This document shows positions 29,243-37,992 of a stretch of DNA of 64,000 nt, in pieces; position 1 is the first letter of the stretch; each line of letters begins with the position of its first letter. The DNA comes from Actinomadura harenae (GTDB taxonomy: Bacteria > Actinomycetota > Actinomycetes > Streptosporangiales > Streptosporangiaceae). Made by a program: the position numbers and the translations under genes. The notes beneath the pieces were generated by a model. That model was given only the letters and a program-made list of their open reading frames with translations, was not told the origin of the DNA and searched no databases. Location of the stretch: assembly GCF_003696215.1 (NCBI RefSeq), contig NZ_RFFG01000002.1:124001-188000 (forward strand), written 5' to 3'.

Positions 29243-30220
29243 TCAGATTCCGTATCGGCGGTTGAAGAAGAGCATGACCTCAAGGGCGGCGCGGATGTTG
29301 CCGGAGAGCATATCCACCAATGCCGGACGCTGCCGGGAGGAAATCGCGGCGAACGCGTCGGCGAAGAACTCCCGGCGCCCCAGGGCGTCGGGCTGCTGGT
29401 GGAAGTCGCTCATCAGGTACGGCCCGCACATCTCGTAGAGCTCGCGGAACGCGGGCGTGTCGGACTGCCAGGCGCCGTCGCCGCCGTCGACGTCGTCCAG
29501 CGCGTGCCCGACCTCGTGCATCATCACGTCCGGTGTCGGGGACGGACGGTCACCGACAACGATCTTCCGGTCGCCGTACGCTCCGGCGCAGATGTCCCAG
29601 GTCGCGCGGCCGGACGGCAGCGGGCGGCCGCGCAGGTGCCCCATGTCGTCCAGGTGCGGGACGCCGCCCGGGCCGACGTAGATCCCCGAGAGGCCGTCCG
29701 CGAGCCTGCGTTTCAGCGAGTCCGGCAGCATGGCCAGGCTCTCCACGGCGCGGACGACCTCGGGCGACGGCGGGCCCTGCCGGGCGTCCCACTGCCGGTG
29801 CAGGACGTTCTCCAGGACGCCGCAGTGGCGCAGTCCGTCCAGGGCGGGCGGGCTGTCGGGCGGACGCGGCGCGGCGCGCGGCGGGACCGGCTCGTCGTCC
29901 AGCTCGAAGTCGCTCCACGAGTAGACCTTCGCGGGCTGCTCGGCGCGCATCCGGTGGCGTCCGGCCGCGGCCGCCGGGTCCGGGCCGGGGACGTCGCCCT
30001 CGGGACGGGCCGCGTACGCGTCGTCGCGGCCGCCCTTGCGGAACCGCCCGAACCGGTCGCGGGGCTGCGCGCCCCGCGGACGGATCTGCGCCGGTTCGGG
30101 GCTCTGCCAGGCGCCCGAGTCCCGCGACCGCCCGGGCTCGGGCGGCGAGGGCGAGTACCGGGCGTCCCCACGGCGCGACCCGACTCCGGGGGACCGGCGA
30201 TGGATGCCTTTGAACCGCAT
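29243..30220 (-). CDS. Putative zinc metallopeptidase, lethal-factor-like (ATLF) type, with disordered N-terminus
   Basis: 325 residues. The first 125 are Arg/Pro/Gly-rich and apparently disordered, with no signal peptide. The C-terminal domain carries the zinc motif HEVGH (235-239, followed by ALDDVDG) and a downstream EFFADAF (Glu284) that fits the third ligand of the gluzincin-like anthrax lethal factor and Pro-Pro endopeptidase families. I chose the ATG at 30220 (MRFKGIHRR) because upstream frame is not protein-like. The layout resembles a delivered effector or toxin; substrate and delivery are unknown. Confidence 0.75.
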   Translation of the reverse strand: MRFKGIHRRSPGVGSRRGDARYSPSPPEPGRSRDSGAWQSPEPAQIRPRGAQPRDRFGRFRKGGRDDAYAARPEGDVPGPDPAAAAGRHRMRAEQPAKVYSWSDFELDDEPVPPRAAPRPPDSPPALDGLRHCGVLENVLHRQWDARQGPPSPEVVRAVESLAMLPDSLKRRLADGLSGIYVGPGGVPHLDDMGHLRGRPLPSGRATWDICAGAYGDRKIVVGDRPSPTPDVMMHEVGHALDDVDGGDGAWQSDTPAFRELYEMCGPYLMSDFHQQPDALGRREFFADAFAAISSRQRPALVDMLSGNIRAALEVMLFFNRRYGI

Positions 30221-30324
30221 CGGGCTCCTCGCGTTCTCGCGGGGCCCCGTGCGGGGCCTCCGGGCAGCGTAAGCCGAACCCCGACACGCCGTCATCCCCC
30301 CAAGTCGAGGACTAACGTTGACCC

Positions 30325-30633
30325 ATGGCCTACGCGCTCATCGCCGTCGTCCTCGTCGGAGGCTGGCTCTTCTGCCTGTTGGACGTCCTCACCAGCGACG
30401 AACGCCAGGTGCGGCTCCTCCCGAAGCCCGTCTGGCTGCTGATCGCCCTCCTCGGATTCGTCCTCGGCTCCGTCCTGTGGCTGCTCGCGGGCCGTCCGCG
30501 CGGACGGCGGCTGGAGTCGGTGCTGCTGCCGCCCGGAGCCGGCTTCGACCGCCACCCGGACGCCCCGAAGGGCCCCGACGACGACCCGGCGTTCCTCCAC
30601 GCCCTGAGCCGCCGGATCCACGGCGACGACTGA
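30325..30633 (+). CDS. PLDc_N domain small membrane protein
   Basis: A 102-residue protein with two membrane segments. The pattern ALIAVVLVGGWLFCLLDVLTSD then LLPKPVWLLIALLGFVLGSVLWLLAGRP is that of the phospholipase D nuclease N-terminal (PLDc_N) domain, which occurs alone in many actinobacteria and has no catalytic residues of its own. The tail is hydrophilic. A 13-base sequence containing the stop is duplicated (30630-30655). Confidence 0.85.
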   Translation: MAYALIAVVLVGGWLFCLLDVLTSDERQVRLLPKPVWLLIALLGFVLGSVLWLLAGRPRGRRLESVLLPPGAGFDRHPDAPKGPDDDPAFLHALSRRIHGDD

Positions 30634-30688
30634 CGGCGCGGACTGACGGCGCGGACCTTCTCGGGGCCGGGCCGGCCGGGCATGCGAA

Positions 30689-30719
30689 AAGGGCGTCCTC
30701 CCCTGGGGAGGACGCCCTT
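30689..30719. terminator. Bidirectional terminator between PLDc_N gene and ccsB
   Basis: A stem of up to 15 bp, AAGGGCGTCCTCCCC with its complement, flanked by AAAA. It lies between convergent genes ending at 30633 and 30730. Confidence 0.85.
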
Positions 30720-30729
30720 CGCGGTGCTG

Positions 30730-31707
30730 TCAGGCGTAGGAGTGGAGGCCGGAGAACATGTAGTTGACGCCGAAGAAGTTGAAGATCAGGCAGGCGAAGG
30801 CGACCAGGGAGAGGACGGCGGCCTTGCGGCCCTTCCAGCCGGCGGTGGCGCGGGCGTGGAGGAAGGCGGCGTAGGCGATCCAGGTGACGAAGGACCAGGT
30901 CTCCTTGGGGTCCCAGCCCCAGTAGCGGCCCCACGCCTCGTCGGCCCAGATGGCGCCCATGACGATGGCGGCCGTCCAGATCGGGAAGGCGAAGGTGGTG
31001 ACGCGGAGGGCCAGGCGGTCCAGGGCGTCGATGGCGGGGACGCGGGCCCAGACCGAGTCCTCGGCGATCGGGCCGCCGGCCTCGCGGCGGGACTTCAGCA
31101 GGTACAGGATCGTGGCGGCGCCCGCGACGGTGAACGAGCCGGTCGCGATGATCGCGGCGGTCACGTGGATGGCGATCCAGTAGGAGTTCAGCGCCGGGGT
31201 GACGGGACCGACCGAGTCGTACAGCCAGATGTTGGCGACGCCGAGGGCGATCACGGCGGCGCCCATGACGAACGCGCCGAGGAAGCGGGCCTTGTAGCGG
31301 ACCAGGACGACCAGGTACGCGGTGACCGCGGCGAACGCGATGGCGGTGAGGAACTCGTACATGTTGCCCCACGGCCAGCGGTGCGCCGCGAGGCCGCGAG
31401 ACAGGATGATCCCCAGGTGGGACGCCCAGCCGAGCGCGTTCAGCAGAACGGCGAGGCGGGCCCAGTCGATCCGGCGGCGGTCGTCCTCGGCGGCGGGCTC
31501 CGGGGACGCCACGACCTCGGTCACGTCCGGGCCGTCCGCCCCGACGAGGACCTTGGCCTCCGTGCGGACCGCGGCGGCGGGCTGTCTCTTGCGGCCGAAG
31601 CCCAGGTCGGCCGCGTAGGCCACCAGCGCGACGATGTACAGCACGACGGTGCTGAGCATCAGTTTGTCGCTCAGGTTGGCGAGGTCGGCGGTATGCACCC
31701 TCGTCAC
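30730..31707 (-). CDS. ccsB: Cytochrome c biogenesis protein CcsB (ResC/CcsA type)
   Basis: A 325-residue polytopic protein with the haem-handling motif WGWDPKETWSFVTW and eight or so spans. With ResB it exports haem and attaches it to apocytochromes c outside the membrane (system II). About 80 hydrophilic residues separate the first span from the core. The GTG start overlaps the resB stop (GTGA). Last gene of the four-gene operon. Confidence 0.93.
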   Translation of the reverse strand: MTRVHTADLANLSDKLMLSTVVLYIVALVAYAADLGFGRKRQPAAAVRTEAKVLVGADGPDVTEVVASPEPAAEDDRRRIDWARLAVLLNALGWASHLGIILSRGLAAHRWPWGNMYEFLTAIAFAAVTAYLVVLVRYKARFLGAFVMGAAVIALGVANIWLYDSVGPVTPALNSYWIAIHVTAAIIATGSFTVAGAATILYLLKSRREAGGPIAEDSVWARVPAIDALDRLALRVTTFAFPIWTAAIVMGAIWADEAWGRYWGWDPKETWSFVTWIAYAAFLHARATAGWKGRKAAVLSLVAFACLIFNFFGVNYMFSGLHSYA

Positions 31708-33560
31708 TCCTTGTCAGAAGGGTCGTCCGCCGCCGACGTGGACGTCTCGGCTCCGGACAGGTCGGACTTGTCGCCGGTGGCTGCGTCCTCCGGCGTTCCG
31801 GTCTCCTCGGACACCGGGGTCGTCGGCTCCGAGGTCTCGGAGCCCTGTGGCGTGCCGCGCAGCGCGGCCACCACGTCGTCGAACTCCGGGGTCGGGTTCC
31901 CGAGCGTGAGCCCGCCGACATGCACCACGGTACGCCCGTCCTCCGCGGCGCTCGCACGGACCCACACCCTGCGGCGCCGGACGGTGAACGAGGCGATCAC
32001 GCCGAGGATGGCGAGGACGGCGGCGGCGAGGGCGGGGACGCGGCCCGGGTCGTGGTTGACCGACAGGCTCGTCCATTCCTTCATGCCCTCGAAGGTGATG
32101 GACCCGGAGCCGTCGGGGAGCTTGAAGGTCTCCCCCGGCTCCATGAGCTTCTCGCCGCGCTTGATCGGGTTCAGCGTCTTGCCGAGGCCCTCGAGCTGGT
32201 ACACCGACTGGGCGTTCCCGCTGTCCAGGCCGAGGTCGCCCTTGAACCCGACGATGGAGATCACCGGCCGCAGCGCCGCCGGGAACTCCGAGACGATCTG
32301 CTTGCCGTCGGAGGTGGCGGTCGCGGTCGGCCACAGGATCGCGTAGAAGGCCAGCTGGGTCGGCTGCGCGTCCGGAACCTTGATCACGCCCTCGGACTGG
32401 AGGGTGCGCGGGTTCTGCGGGAGGAACGGGACGGCGCCGCGGAAGGCGACCTGGCCCTTGCCGTCCCGGACGGTGAACTGGGGCGCGTAGCCGTGCCCGA
32501 GCAGGTAGACCTTGGTGCCGCCGATCTTCAGCGGGTGGTTGACCTTCAGGTTGTAGTGCTTCTGCGGGCCGTCCGGGGTGTCGCGGTAGGTGATCGCCGC
32601 GTGGAAGTCGGTGGCCTGGCCGCGCTTCTCGCCCTTGAGCTCGTACTTGGCCTGGAAGTCGTCCAGGGTGATCGAGAACGGCGAGAGCTCGCCGGTGTCG
32701 AAGGCCCGTCCGGGCTTGAACTGGTCGTACTGGGCGAGGGTGTTCGCGAAGGACGAGCCCTCGCGGAGCAGCACGTCGCCCCGGTAGCCGAACAGGTTGC
32801 CGACGCCGAGGGAGAACAGCAGGCCGAGCAGGGCGAGGTGGAACATCAGGTTGCCGAGCTCGCCGACGTAGCCCTTCTCGGACGCCACCGACCCCGTGCC
32901 GTCCGCGACGCGGAACCGGCGCTTCTTGAGGAGCGCCCTGGCCTCGGCGAGCACCTCGTCCGGGGTGCGGGTCGTCTCGAACGTGGCCGACTGGGGCAGC
33001 CGGGCGAGGTTGCGGGGCGCGGCGGGCGGCTGGGCGCGCATCGCCCGGAAGTGCTTGACCAGGCGCGGGAGGACGCAGCCCGCGAGGGACACGAACAGCA
33101 GGATGTAGATCGCCACGAACCAGGGCGCGGCGAACACGTCGAACAGCGAGAACCGGTCGAGCCAGGGTGCGAGGGCCTTGTGCTGCTGGAAGTAGGCGGC
33201 GACCTTCTCCGGCGCCTGCCCGCGCTGCGGCAGGAAGGAGCTGGGGATCGCGCCGAGCGCCACCATGAACAGCAGGATCAGGGCCGTCCGCATGGTGGTG
33301 AGCTGCCGCCAGGCCCAGCGGAGCCAGCCGATCGGGCCGATGCCCTTGGGACGCGGGCCCTCCTGGGCGGGCGTCCGCCCGGCGGGGGCGGCGGTCGCCG
33401 CCTCCTCGGTCTTGTCGGCCGCGCTGTCCTGATCGGACGCGTTGTCCTGATCGGACGCGGTGTCCTCGTCGGACGCGGTGTCCAGGGCGGCCGGCTCGGC
33501 CGCTTCGCCGGTCGTCGCCGCCTTCTCCGCCTTCGCGCTCTCAGTGTCTGTCTCGGCCAT
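31704..33560 (-). CDS. resB: Cytochrome c biogenesis protein ResB
   Basis: A 618-residue ResB. The core starts at about residue 75 (GWLRWAWRQLTTMRTALILLFMVALGAIPSSFLPQ) and has three N-terminal spans, a large outside domain and one C-terminal span before a cytoplasmic tail. The first 75 residues are acidic and include repeated DTASDEDTASDQDNASDQD, produced by 18-base tandem repeats in the DNA (about 33420-33485). The tail is also acidic. It partners CcsB in haem ligation. Confidence 0.93.
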   Translation of the reverse strand: MAETDTESAKAEKAATTGEAAEPAALDTASDEDTASDQDNASDQDSAADKTEEAATAAPAGRTPAQEGPRPKGIGPIGWLRWAWRQLTTMRTALILLFMVALGAIPSSFLPQRGQAPEKVAAYFQQHKALAPWLDRFSLFDVFAAPWFVAIYILLFVSLAGCVLPRLVKHFRAMRAQPPAAPRNLARLPQSATFETTRTPDEVLAEARALLKKRRFRVADGTGSVASEKGYVGELGNLMFHLALLGLLFSLGVGNLFGYRGDVLLREGSSFANTLAQYDQFKPGRAFDTGELSPFSITLDDFQAKYELKGEKRGQATDFHAAITYRDTPDGPQKHYNLKVNHPLKIGGTKVYLLGHGYAPQFTVRDGKGQVAFRGAVPFLPQNPRTLQSEGVIKVPDAQPTQLAFYAILWPTATATSDGKQIVSEFPAALRPVISIVGFKGDLGLDSGNAQSVYQLEGLGKTLNPIKRGEKLMEPGETFKLPDGSGSITFEGMKEWTSLSVNHDPGRVPALAAAVLAILGVIASFTVRRRRVWVRASAAEDGRTVVHVGGLTLGNPTPEFDDVVAALRGTPQGSETSEPTTPVSEETGTPEDAATGDKSDLSGAETSTSAADDPSDKE

Positions 33561-33563
33561 GGC

Positions 33564-34319
33564 TCAAATCGGGGTCTCGAAGCCGCCGATGAACGACTTC
33601 ATCTGGATGGTCATTTCGTTCCAGAGCCCGGTCACCAGCGCGATTCCGATGAGCACGAGCATGCCGCCGCCGATCCGCATGACCAGCGCGTAGTGCCGCT
33701 TGACGGCGGCGAACGCGCCGAGCGCGCGGCGGTAGGCGAGCGCGGTGAGCAGGAACGGCAGGCCGAGACCGACGCAGTAGGCGACCGACAGCAGCGCGCC
33801 GCGACTCGAACTGGCCTCGGTGATCGCCAGGGACTGGACGGCGGCGAGCGTCGGGCCGATGCAGGGCGTCCAGCCCAGGCCGAAGATCACGCCGAGCAGC
33901 GGGGCCCCGGCGATGCCGGCGTTCGGCAGCCGGCCCGACTTGAACGTCCGCTGGAGGCCCGGGATGAAGCCCATGAAGGCCAGCCCGAACACGATCGTCA
34001 TGACGCCGAGGACGCGCTGGATCGTGGTCTGGTACTCCAGCATCCAGCGGCCGAGGCCGCCCGCGACCGCGCCCATGCTGACGAAGACGAAGGTGAAGCC
34101 GCCGACGAACAGCGCGACGCCGCCGAGCAGGCGGCCGCGCCGCTGCTCGGCGAGGTCCGCGCCGGTCATCCCGGTCACGTACGACAGGTAGCCGGGGACG
34201 AGCGGCAGGACGCACGGCGACACGAACGAGACGAGCCCCGCGAGCGCGGCCAGCGGGGCCGCCGCCAGCAGCGAGCCGCTGGTGACGGTCGTCTCGGTGT
34301 TCACCGCCGCGAGGATCAC
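33564..34319 (-). CDS. ccdA: Cytochrome c biogenesis protein CcdA
   Basis: A 251-residue, six-span thiol-disulfide carrier. The two conserved cysteines are in SFVSPCVLPLVPGYLS and GWTPCIGPTL. It moves reducing power from cytoplasmic thioredoxin to ResA. The GTG at 34319 overlaps the resA stop (GTGA), and resB starts three bases after its stop. Confidence 0.95.
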   Translation of the reverse strand: MILAAVNTETTVTSGSLLAAAPLAALAGLVSFVSPCVLPLVPGYLSYVTGMTGADLAEQRRGRLLGGVALFVGGFTFVFVSMGAVAGGLGRWMLEYQTTIQRVLGVMTIVFGLAFMGFIPGLQRTFKSGRLPNAGIAGAPLLGVIFGLGWTPCIGPTLAAVQSLAITEASSSRGALLSVAYCVGLGLPFLLTALAYRRALGAFAAVKRHYALVMRIGGGMLVLIGIALVTGLWNEMTIQMKSFIGGFETPI

Positions 34320-34894
34320 TTTTCCGCGAGGACCTTGGTCACGATGGGGTTCAGCGTGGAGAAGGTCGTCGCGCCGAGCACCCGCGCCGCGATCCGGCCC
34401 TGCCGGTCGAGGACGAGGGTGGTCGGGATGGCGTTCGGCGGGACGTCCTTGAACGCCAGGCCGATGCGCCCGTCGCCGTCGAAGACGCTCGGGTAGGACA
34501 CCTTGCGCCCGCGCTCGAAGGCGAGGGCGTTGTCCTTGTCGTCCTTGAAGTTGACGCCGAGGAACTCGACGCCGTTGTTCTTGTTCTGCTGGTAGACCTG
34601 CTCCAGCGACTGGGACTCGCCCCGGCAGGGCGCGCACCAGGACGCCCAGAAGTTGACCACCGCGACCTTGCCGCGCAGGTCGGACAGCTTGACCGGCCTG
34701 CCCTCCAGGGTGCTGCCCTCCGCCTGCGGGGCGGTGTGCCGGGTCGTCGCGGACACTTCCTGGATCTTGCCGTTTCCGGCGATGAACCGGTTGTCACCGG
34801 CGGTGGGACCGCCGGTGCCGCCGCCCGCGCAGCCCGCGAGCAGCACGACGGACGACGTCGCGGCGGCGCTCACGAGCGGGATCCGGAGACTCAA
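34316..34894 (-). CDS. resA: ResA/TlpA-type thioredoxin-like lipoprotein
   Basis: A 192-residue lipoprotein with lipobox LLAGC (Cys22) and redox motif NFWASWCAPC (Cys87, Cys90). ResA keeps apocytochrome c haem-binding cysteines reduced on the outer face of the membrane. IPTTLVLDRQGRI contains the cis-proline. The TTG at 34894 has GGAGGG six bases upstream. First gene of resA-ccdA-resB-ccsB. Confidence 0.93.
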   Translation of the reverse strand: MSLRIPLVSAAATSSVVLLAGCAGGGTGGPTAGDNRFIAGNGKIQEVSATTRHTAPQAEGSTLEGRPVKLSDLRGKVAVVNFWASWCAPCRGESQSLEQVYQQNKNNGVEFLGVNFKDDKDNALAFERGRKVSYPSVFDGDGRIGLAFKDVPPNAIPTTLVLDRQGRIAARVLGATTFSTLNPIVTKVLAEK

Positions 34895-34904
34895 CGCACC
34901 CTCC

Positions 34905-34921
34905 TACTACAAGACGTAGTA
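34905..34921. promoter_or_regulatory. Candidate operator upstream of the cytochrome c biogenesis operon
   Basis: TACTACAAGACGTAGTA is a perfect six-base inverted repeat with a five-base centre, 11 bases upstream of resA. The TACTA/TAGTA arms resemble operators of BlaI/MecI-type repressors of actinobacteria. No such regulator is encoded in the window, so the assignment is tentative. Confidence 0.4.
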
Positions 34922-34939
34922 CTCAATGTAGCGACAGGG

Positions 34940-35578
34940 TCAGGCGCCCGCGACACCGGTCCCCCCGCCGATGCCCACGGCGGGTTCGGCGTAGGAGACG
35001 CCGACGAGGCGGCTGCCCTCGAACTCCAGGCTGGTGACGCTGGCGAGGTTGCACTCGCGGCGGCCCGGGTGGTGCCAGAGGCGGCGGTGCTCGGCGTGCA
35101 GGCGCAGGATCCAGATCGGCAGCTGGTGGCTGACGCAGACGGCCTCGTGGCCGGTCGCGGCGTCCCGGGCGGCGATCACCGCGGAGCGCATCCGGCGCGC
35201 GATCTGGGTGTAGGGCTCACCCCAGGACGGACGGAGCGGGTTCCACAGGTAGCGCCAGTGCTCGGGCCGCTTCAGGCTGCCCGCGCCGACGCCGAACGTC
35301 AGGCCCTCGAAGTGGTTGTCCGCCTCGATGAGGCGGTCGTCCACCGTGACGGGCAGCTCGAAGGTGTCGACCAGCGGCGCGGCGGTCTCCAGGGCGCGCT
35401 GCATGGGCGAGGAGAACAGCGCGGTCACGTCGCGCCCCTCGAACCATTTGGCCGCGGTCTTGGCCATCTCGTTTCCGTCCTCGCTGAGGCGGAACCCGGG
35501 CAGCCGGCCGTACAGGACCCCGTCGGGATTGTGCACCTCACCGTGCCGCAGCAGGTGAACGATCGTCTTCTCAGTCAT
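34940..35578 (-). CDS. Histidine phosphatase (phosphoglycerate mutase-like) family protein
   Basis: A 212-residue branch 1 histidine phosphatase. LLRHGEVHNPDGVLYGR carries the catalytic His12, SSPMQRALETAAPL the second arginine, a glutamate lies in IEADNHFEGL, and CVSHQLPIW the second histidine. The substrate is unknown. It lies 45 bases upstream of resA in the same direction, so it may be read with the cytochrome operon, although a putative operator separates them. Confidence 0.9.
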   Translation of the reverse strand: MTEKTIVHLLRHGEVHNPDGVLYGRLPGFRLSEDGNEMAKTAAKWFEGRDVTALFSSPMQRALETAAPLVDTFELPVTVDDRLIEADNHFEGLTFGVGAGSLKRPEHWRYLWNPLRPSWGEPYTQIARRMRSAVIAARDAATGHEAVCVSHQLPIWILRLHAEHRRLWHHPGRRECNLASVTSLEFEGSRLVGVSYAEPAVGIGGGTGVAGA

Positions 35579-35680
35579 CGCGTCGCCAGGCTACCCGCAC
35601 CCGGGACGCCGTCCGCCCCGCCCCCACGCGCACGGCGAGGGACGGCACTGAAGATCGACTCCGGGCCCCCGGCTCGCGCG

Positions 35681-36085
35681 TCAGCCGGCCGGGCCGAGCT
35701 CGAACCAGGTGTGGAGGCAGCCCGACGCGCCGGAGGAGAACCCGAACCGGTCGGACAGGGCCTCGATGAGGACGATCCCGTACCCGTTGTCGCGGGGTTC
35801 GTGGCCGACGCGCCTGGTCGGGACGGTCTCGGCGCCCGCGTCCACGACCTCGCAGCGCAGGACGCCGTCCAGGTCGCGCAGGGCCAGGGTGAAGCGGCCG
35901 CCGTCGCCGGAGCGGGAGTGCCGGACGCTGTTGGTGCAGGCCTCGGAGACGAGGAGCTCGGCGGTGTCACGGCGCGGGTCGCCGGCCAGCTCGTCCCGGA
36001 CGAACCGGCGCGCGAGCGCCACGCTGGACGCGACGGCGGCCAGCTCGACCGCTCCGATGAGCTCTCCGACCCCGGCTCCGCACAC
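35681..36085 (-). CDS. RsbW-like ATP-binding (anti-sigma/HATPase) protein
   Basis: A 134-residue GHKL ATPase domain. The N-box is SEACTNSVRHS, the Gly-containing box is NGYGIVLIEALSDRFGF, and WFEL closes the domain. Streptomycetes and relatives have dozens of such proteins, which can act as anti-sigma kinases or as unassigned regulators. No sigma factor or anti-anti-sigma partner is adjacent. The GTG at 36085 is a plausible start. Divergent from the beta-propeller gene. Confidence 0.8.
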   Translation of the reverse strand: MCGAGVGELIGAVELAAVASSVALARRFVRDELAGDPRRDTAELLVSEACTNSVRHSRSGDGGRFTLALRDLDGVLRCEVVDAGAETVPTRRVGHEPRDNGYGIVLIEALSDRFGFSSGASGCLHTWFELGPAG

Positions 36086-36264
36086 GGCGCACCCCTCGCC
36101 CCCGGTGGCGCGCCGGCCCGTGGGCGAGCCGCGCCACCTCGTTCCCCTTCGTCACACAAGATAGGACGAATCGGACACCGTTCGCGCCGGAGAATACCGC
36201 CTGGGGGTGTGACAACCTCAAGATCGACTCGGGCGTCCCACTGGCAGGATCACGAGAAAGGCCA

Positions 36265-37317
36265 ATGATGCGTCGTTCAATCTCAGCCGTCGCCGCCGCC
36301 GGAGTCGCGCTCGCCGCGCTCGTACCGGCCGTCGCCGCCGACGCCGCCGCACCGGCCTGGCGAACCGTCCAGTCGAACGCCAAGGCGGACTACTTCGGGG
36401 TCGCCGCGGTCAACAGCAAGAACGTGTGGGTCGTCGGACGCGTCAGCGCGAAGCCCCACGCCTGGCGGTTCGACGGGAAGCGCTGGATCGACACCAAGCT
36501 CCCCACGGCGTTCCAGAAGAACACCCTCCTCTACACCGTCGCGGGATCGGCGTCCAACAACGTCTGGGTCTTCGCGGCCCACGGGGCCAGCACCTACGCG
36601 CTGCGCTGGAACGGCAGCAAGTGGACGGTCGCCCATGCCTGGAAGTCGACGTGGGAGGTCGGGGGCGCGGTCGTCAACGGCCCGAAGGACGTCTGGGTCC
36701 ACGGCTCCGAGAACGGCGGGTTCAAGTTCGGCACCTGGCATTACAACGGGCGGTCCTGGAGCCGTGTGAAGCCCGGGTTCAGGATGGCCGCCGGAGCCTC
36801 GGTCTCCAGCAAGAACATGTGGGCGGTCGGCGACAACGGGGCCGCGAAGCCGTCCCCGGTCGCCCGGCACTGGAACGGCAAGTCCCTGTCCACGGTCAAG
36901 CTGCCCGCGCTGCCGGTCGTCGGCGGCCACCCGGCGGAGCTGCGGACGGTCGCCGCGCGCTCGTCCTCGGACGTGTGGATCGCCGGCGCGCGGTACGTGA
37001 ACCCGGCGAACTACGCCACCCTGCCGATGGCGCTGCACTTCGACGGGAAGTCCTGGCGGCGGTTCGACCCGCCGACCAAGAACGACATCGTCTCGATGGC
37101 CCAGGACGGCAAGGGCGGCGTGTGGGCCGCCACCTACAGCGAACTGTTCCACGTCACCAAGGGGCACTGGGCGAAGGTGGCCCTGCCCACGGTGAAGGGC
37201 AAGGCCACGCGGGTCGGCCAGCTGTCCCACGTTCCCGGCGGCACGTCCGTCTGGGCGACGGGCCGGTTCGTCTGGGACGGTGCCGACACCTCGACCGGCG
37301 CCATCTTCCGGTACTGA
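36265..37317 (+). CDS. Secreted beta-propeller-like protein
   Basis: 350 residues: a signal peptide (MMRRSISAVAAAGVALAALVPAVAADAAA) then repeated units with the pattern NVWVVG, KDVWVHG, NMWAVG or DVWIAG, each followed about 15-20 residues later by W-x-G-(K/R)-x-W (WNGSKWT, YNGRSWS, FDGKSWR). This is typical of extracellular bacterial propellers of about six to seven blades. No catalytic motif or sortase signal is visible; a binding or structural role is likely. ATG 36268 is an alternative start. Confidence 0.8.
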   Translation: MMRRSISAVAAAGVALAALVPAVAADAAAPAWRTVQSNAKADYFGVAAVNSKNVWVVGRVSAKPHAWRFDGKRWIDTKLPTAFQKNTLLYTVAGSASNNVWVFAAHGASTYALRWNGSKWTVAHAWKSTWEVGGAVVNGPKDVWVHGSENGGFKFGTWHYNGRSWSRVKPGFRMAAGASVSSKNMWAVGDNGAAKPSPVARHWNGKSLSTVKLPALPVVGGHPAELRTVAARSSSDVWIAGARYVNPANYATLPMALHFDGKSWRRFDPPTKNDIVSMAQDGKGGVWAATYSELFHVTKGHWAKVALPTVKGKATRVGQLSHVPGGTSVWATGRFVWDGADTSTGAIFRY

Positions 37318-37354
37318 GCTTCAGTGGACAGTGACGTCCGGCCGGTGGTGACGT

Positions 37355-37975
37355 TCAGCCGGTGGTGACGTTCGCCCAGGTGTGGCTGTCCAGGAAGCCG
37401 CGGTCGTCGTTGGCGTACTCGTGGAAGGCCCGCTGCACCTCGGCCAGCTCGGGGACGCGCGCGCGGTAGAGCTCGCCGCGCGCGCCGTCCTTGTACTCGA
37501 GCTCGTAGGCGCCGTCCTCCGGGGACACCTGGACGAAGTGGTGGCCGAACACGACCAGCGCGGCGAACGGGTTGCCGGTCCCCAGGCGGGTCAGGACGTC
37601 CCGGACGAGCCCCAGGTCAGGGTCGATCACGATCATGCCGTCGCCGGTGTGGAGCTGCATGCCCTGGTAGACGCCGACGGGCGCGATGTTGTGGACGAGC
37701 CCGCGCACCGGGTCCCAGACGATCAGCCCGTGGCCCTGGGCGATCGCGTAGACGTCCGTGGACACCTGGTCGGCGCGGTCGTCGGCCATCTCGACCCGCG
37801 CGAACCGCCCACCGACGCCGGTCTCGGTGACCTGGACGTCGGAGTGCAGGCGGCGCAGCTCGACGACGAACTCCCCGATCACGGGGGTCGGCTCGGCGCC
37901 GGACTCGCCGATCGCCTCCGCCTCCTCCCGGGTCACGGGGTGGTCGGATCGCCACAGCAGCAGCTCGTACGTCAT
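37355..37975 (-). CDS. Hypothetical protein, actinobacterial, soluble
   Basis: A 206-residue acidic protein starting MTYELLLWRSDHPVTREEAEAI. The N-terminal half looks like a small alpha/beta domain of the kind found in uncharacterised actinobacterial proteins, followed by YAIAQGHGLIVWDP; the second half is GHHFVQVSPEDGAYELEYKDG. No signal peptide or catalytic motif. A 17-base sequence spanning the stop is duplicated. I do not recognise a named family. It ends the minus-strand pair with the kinase, 17 bases downstream of it. Confidence 0.7.
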   Translation of the reverse strand: MTYELLLWRSDHPVTREEAEAIGESGAEPTPVIGEFVVELRRLHSDVQVTETGVGGRFARVEMADDRADQVSTDVYAIAQGHGLIVWDPVRGLVHNIAPVGVYQGMQLHTGDGMIVIDPDLGLVRDVLTRLGTGNPFAALVVFGHHFVQVSPEDGAYELEYKDGARGELYRARVPELAEVQRAFHEYANDDRGFLDSHTWANVTTG

Positions 37976-37992
37976 GTCCTCATCATCCCAGC

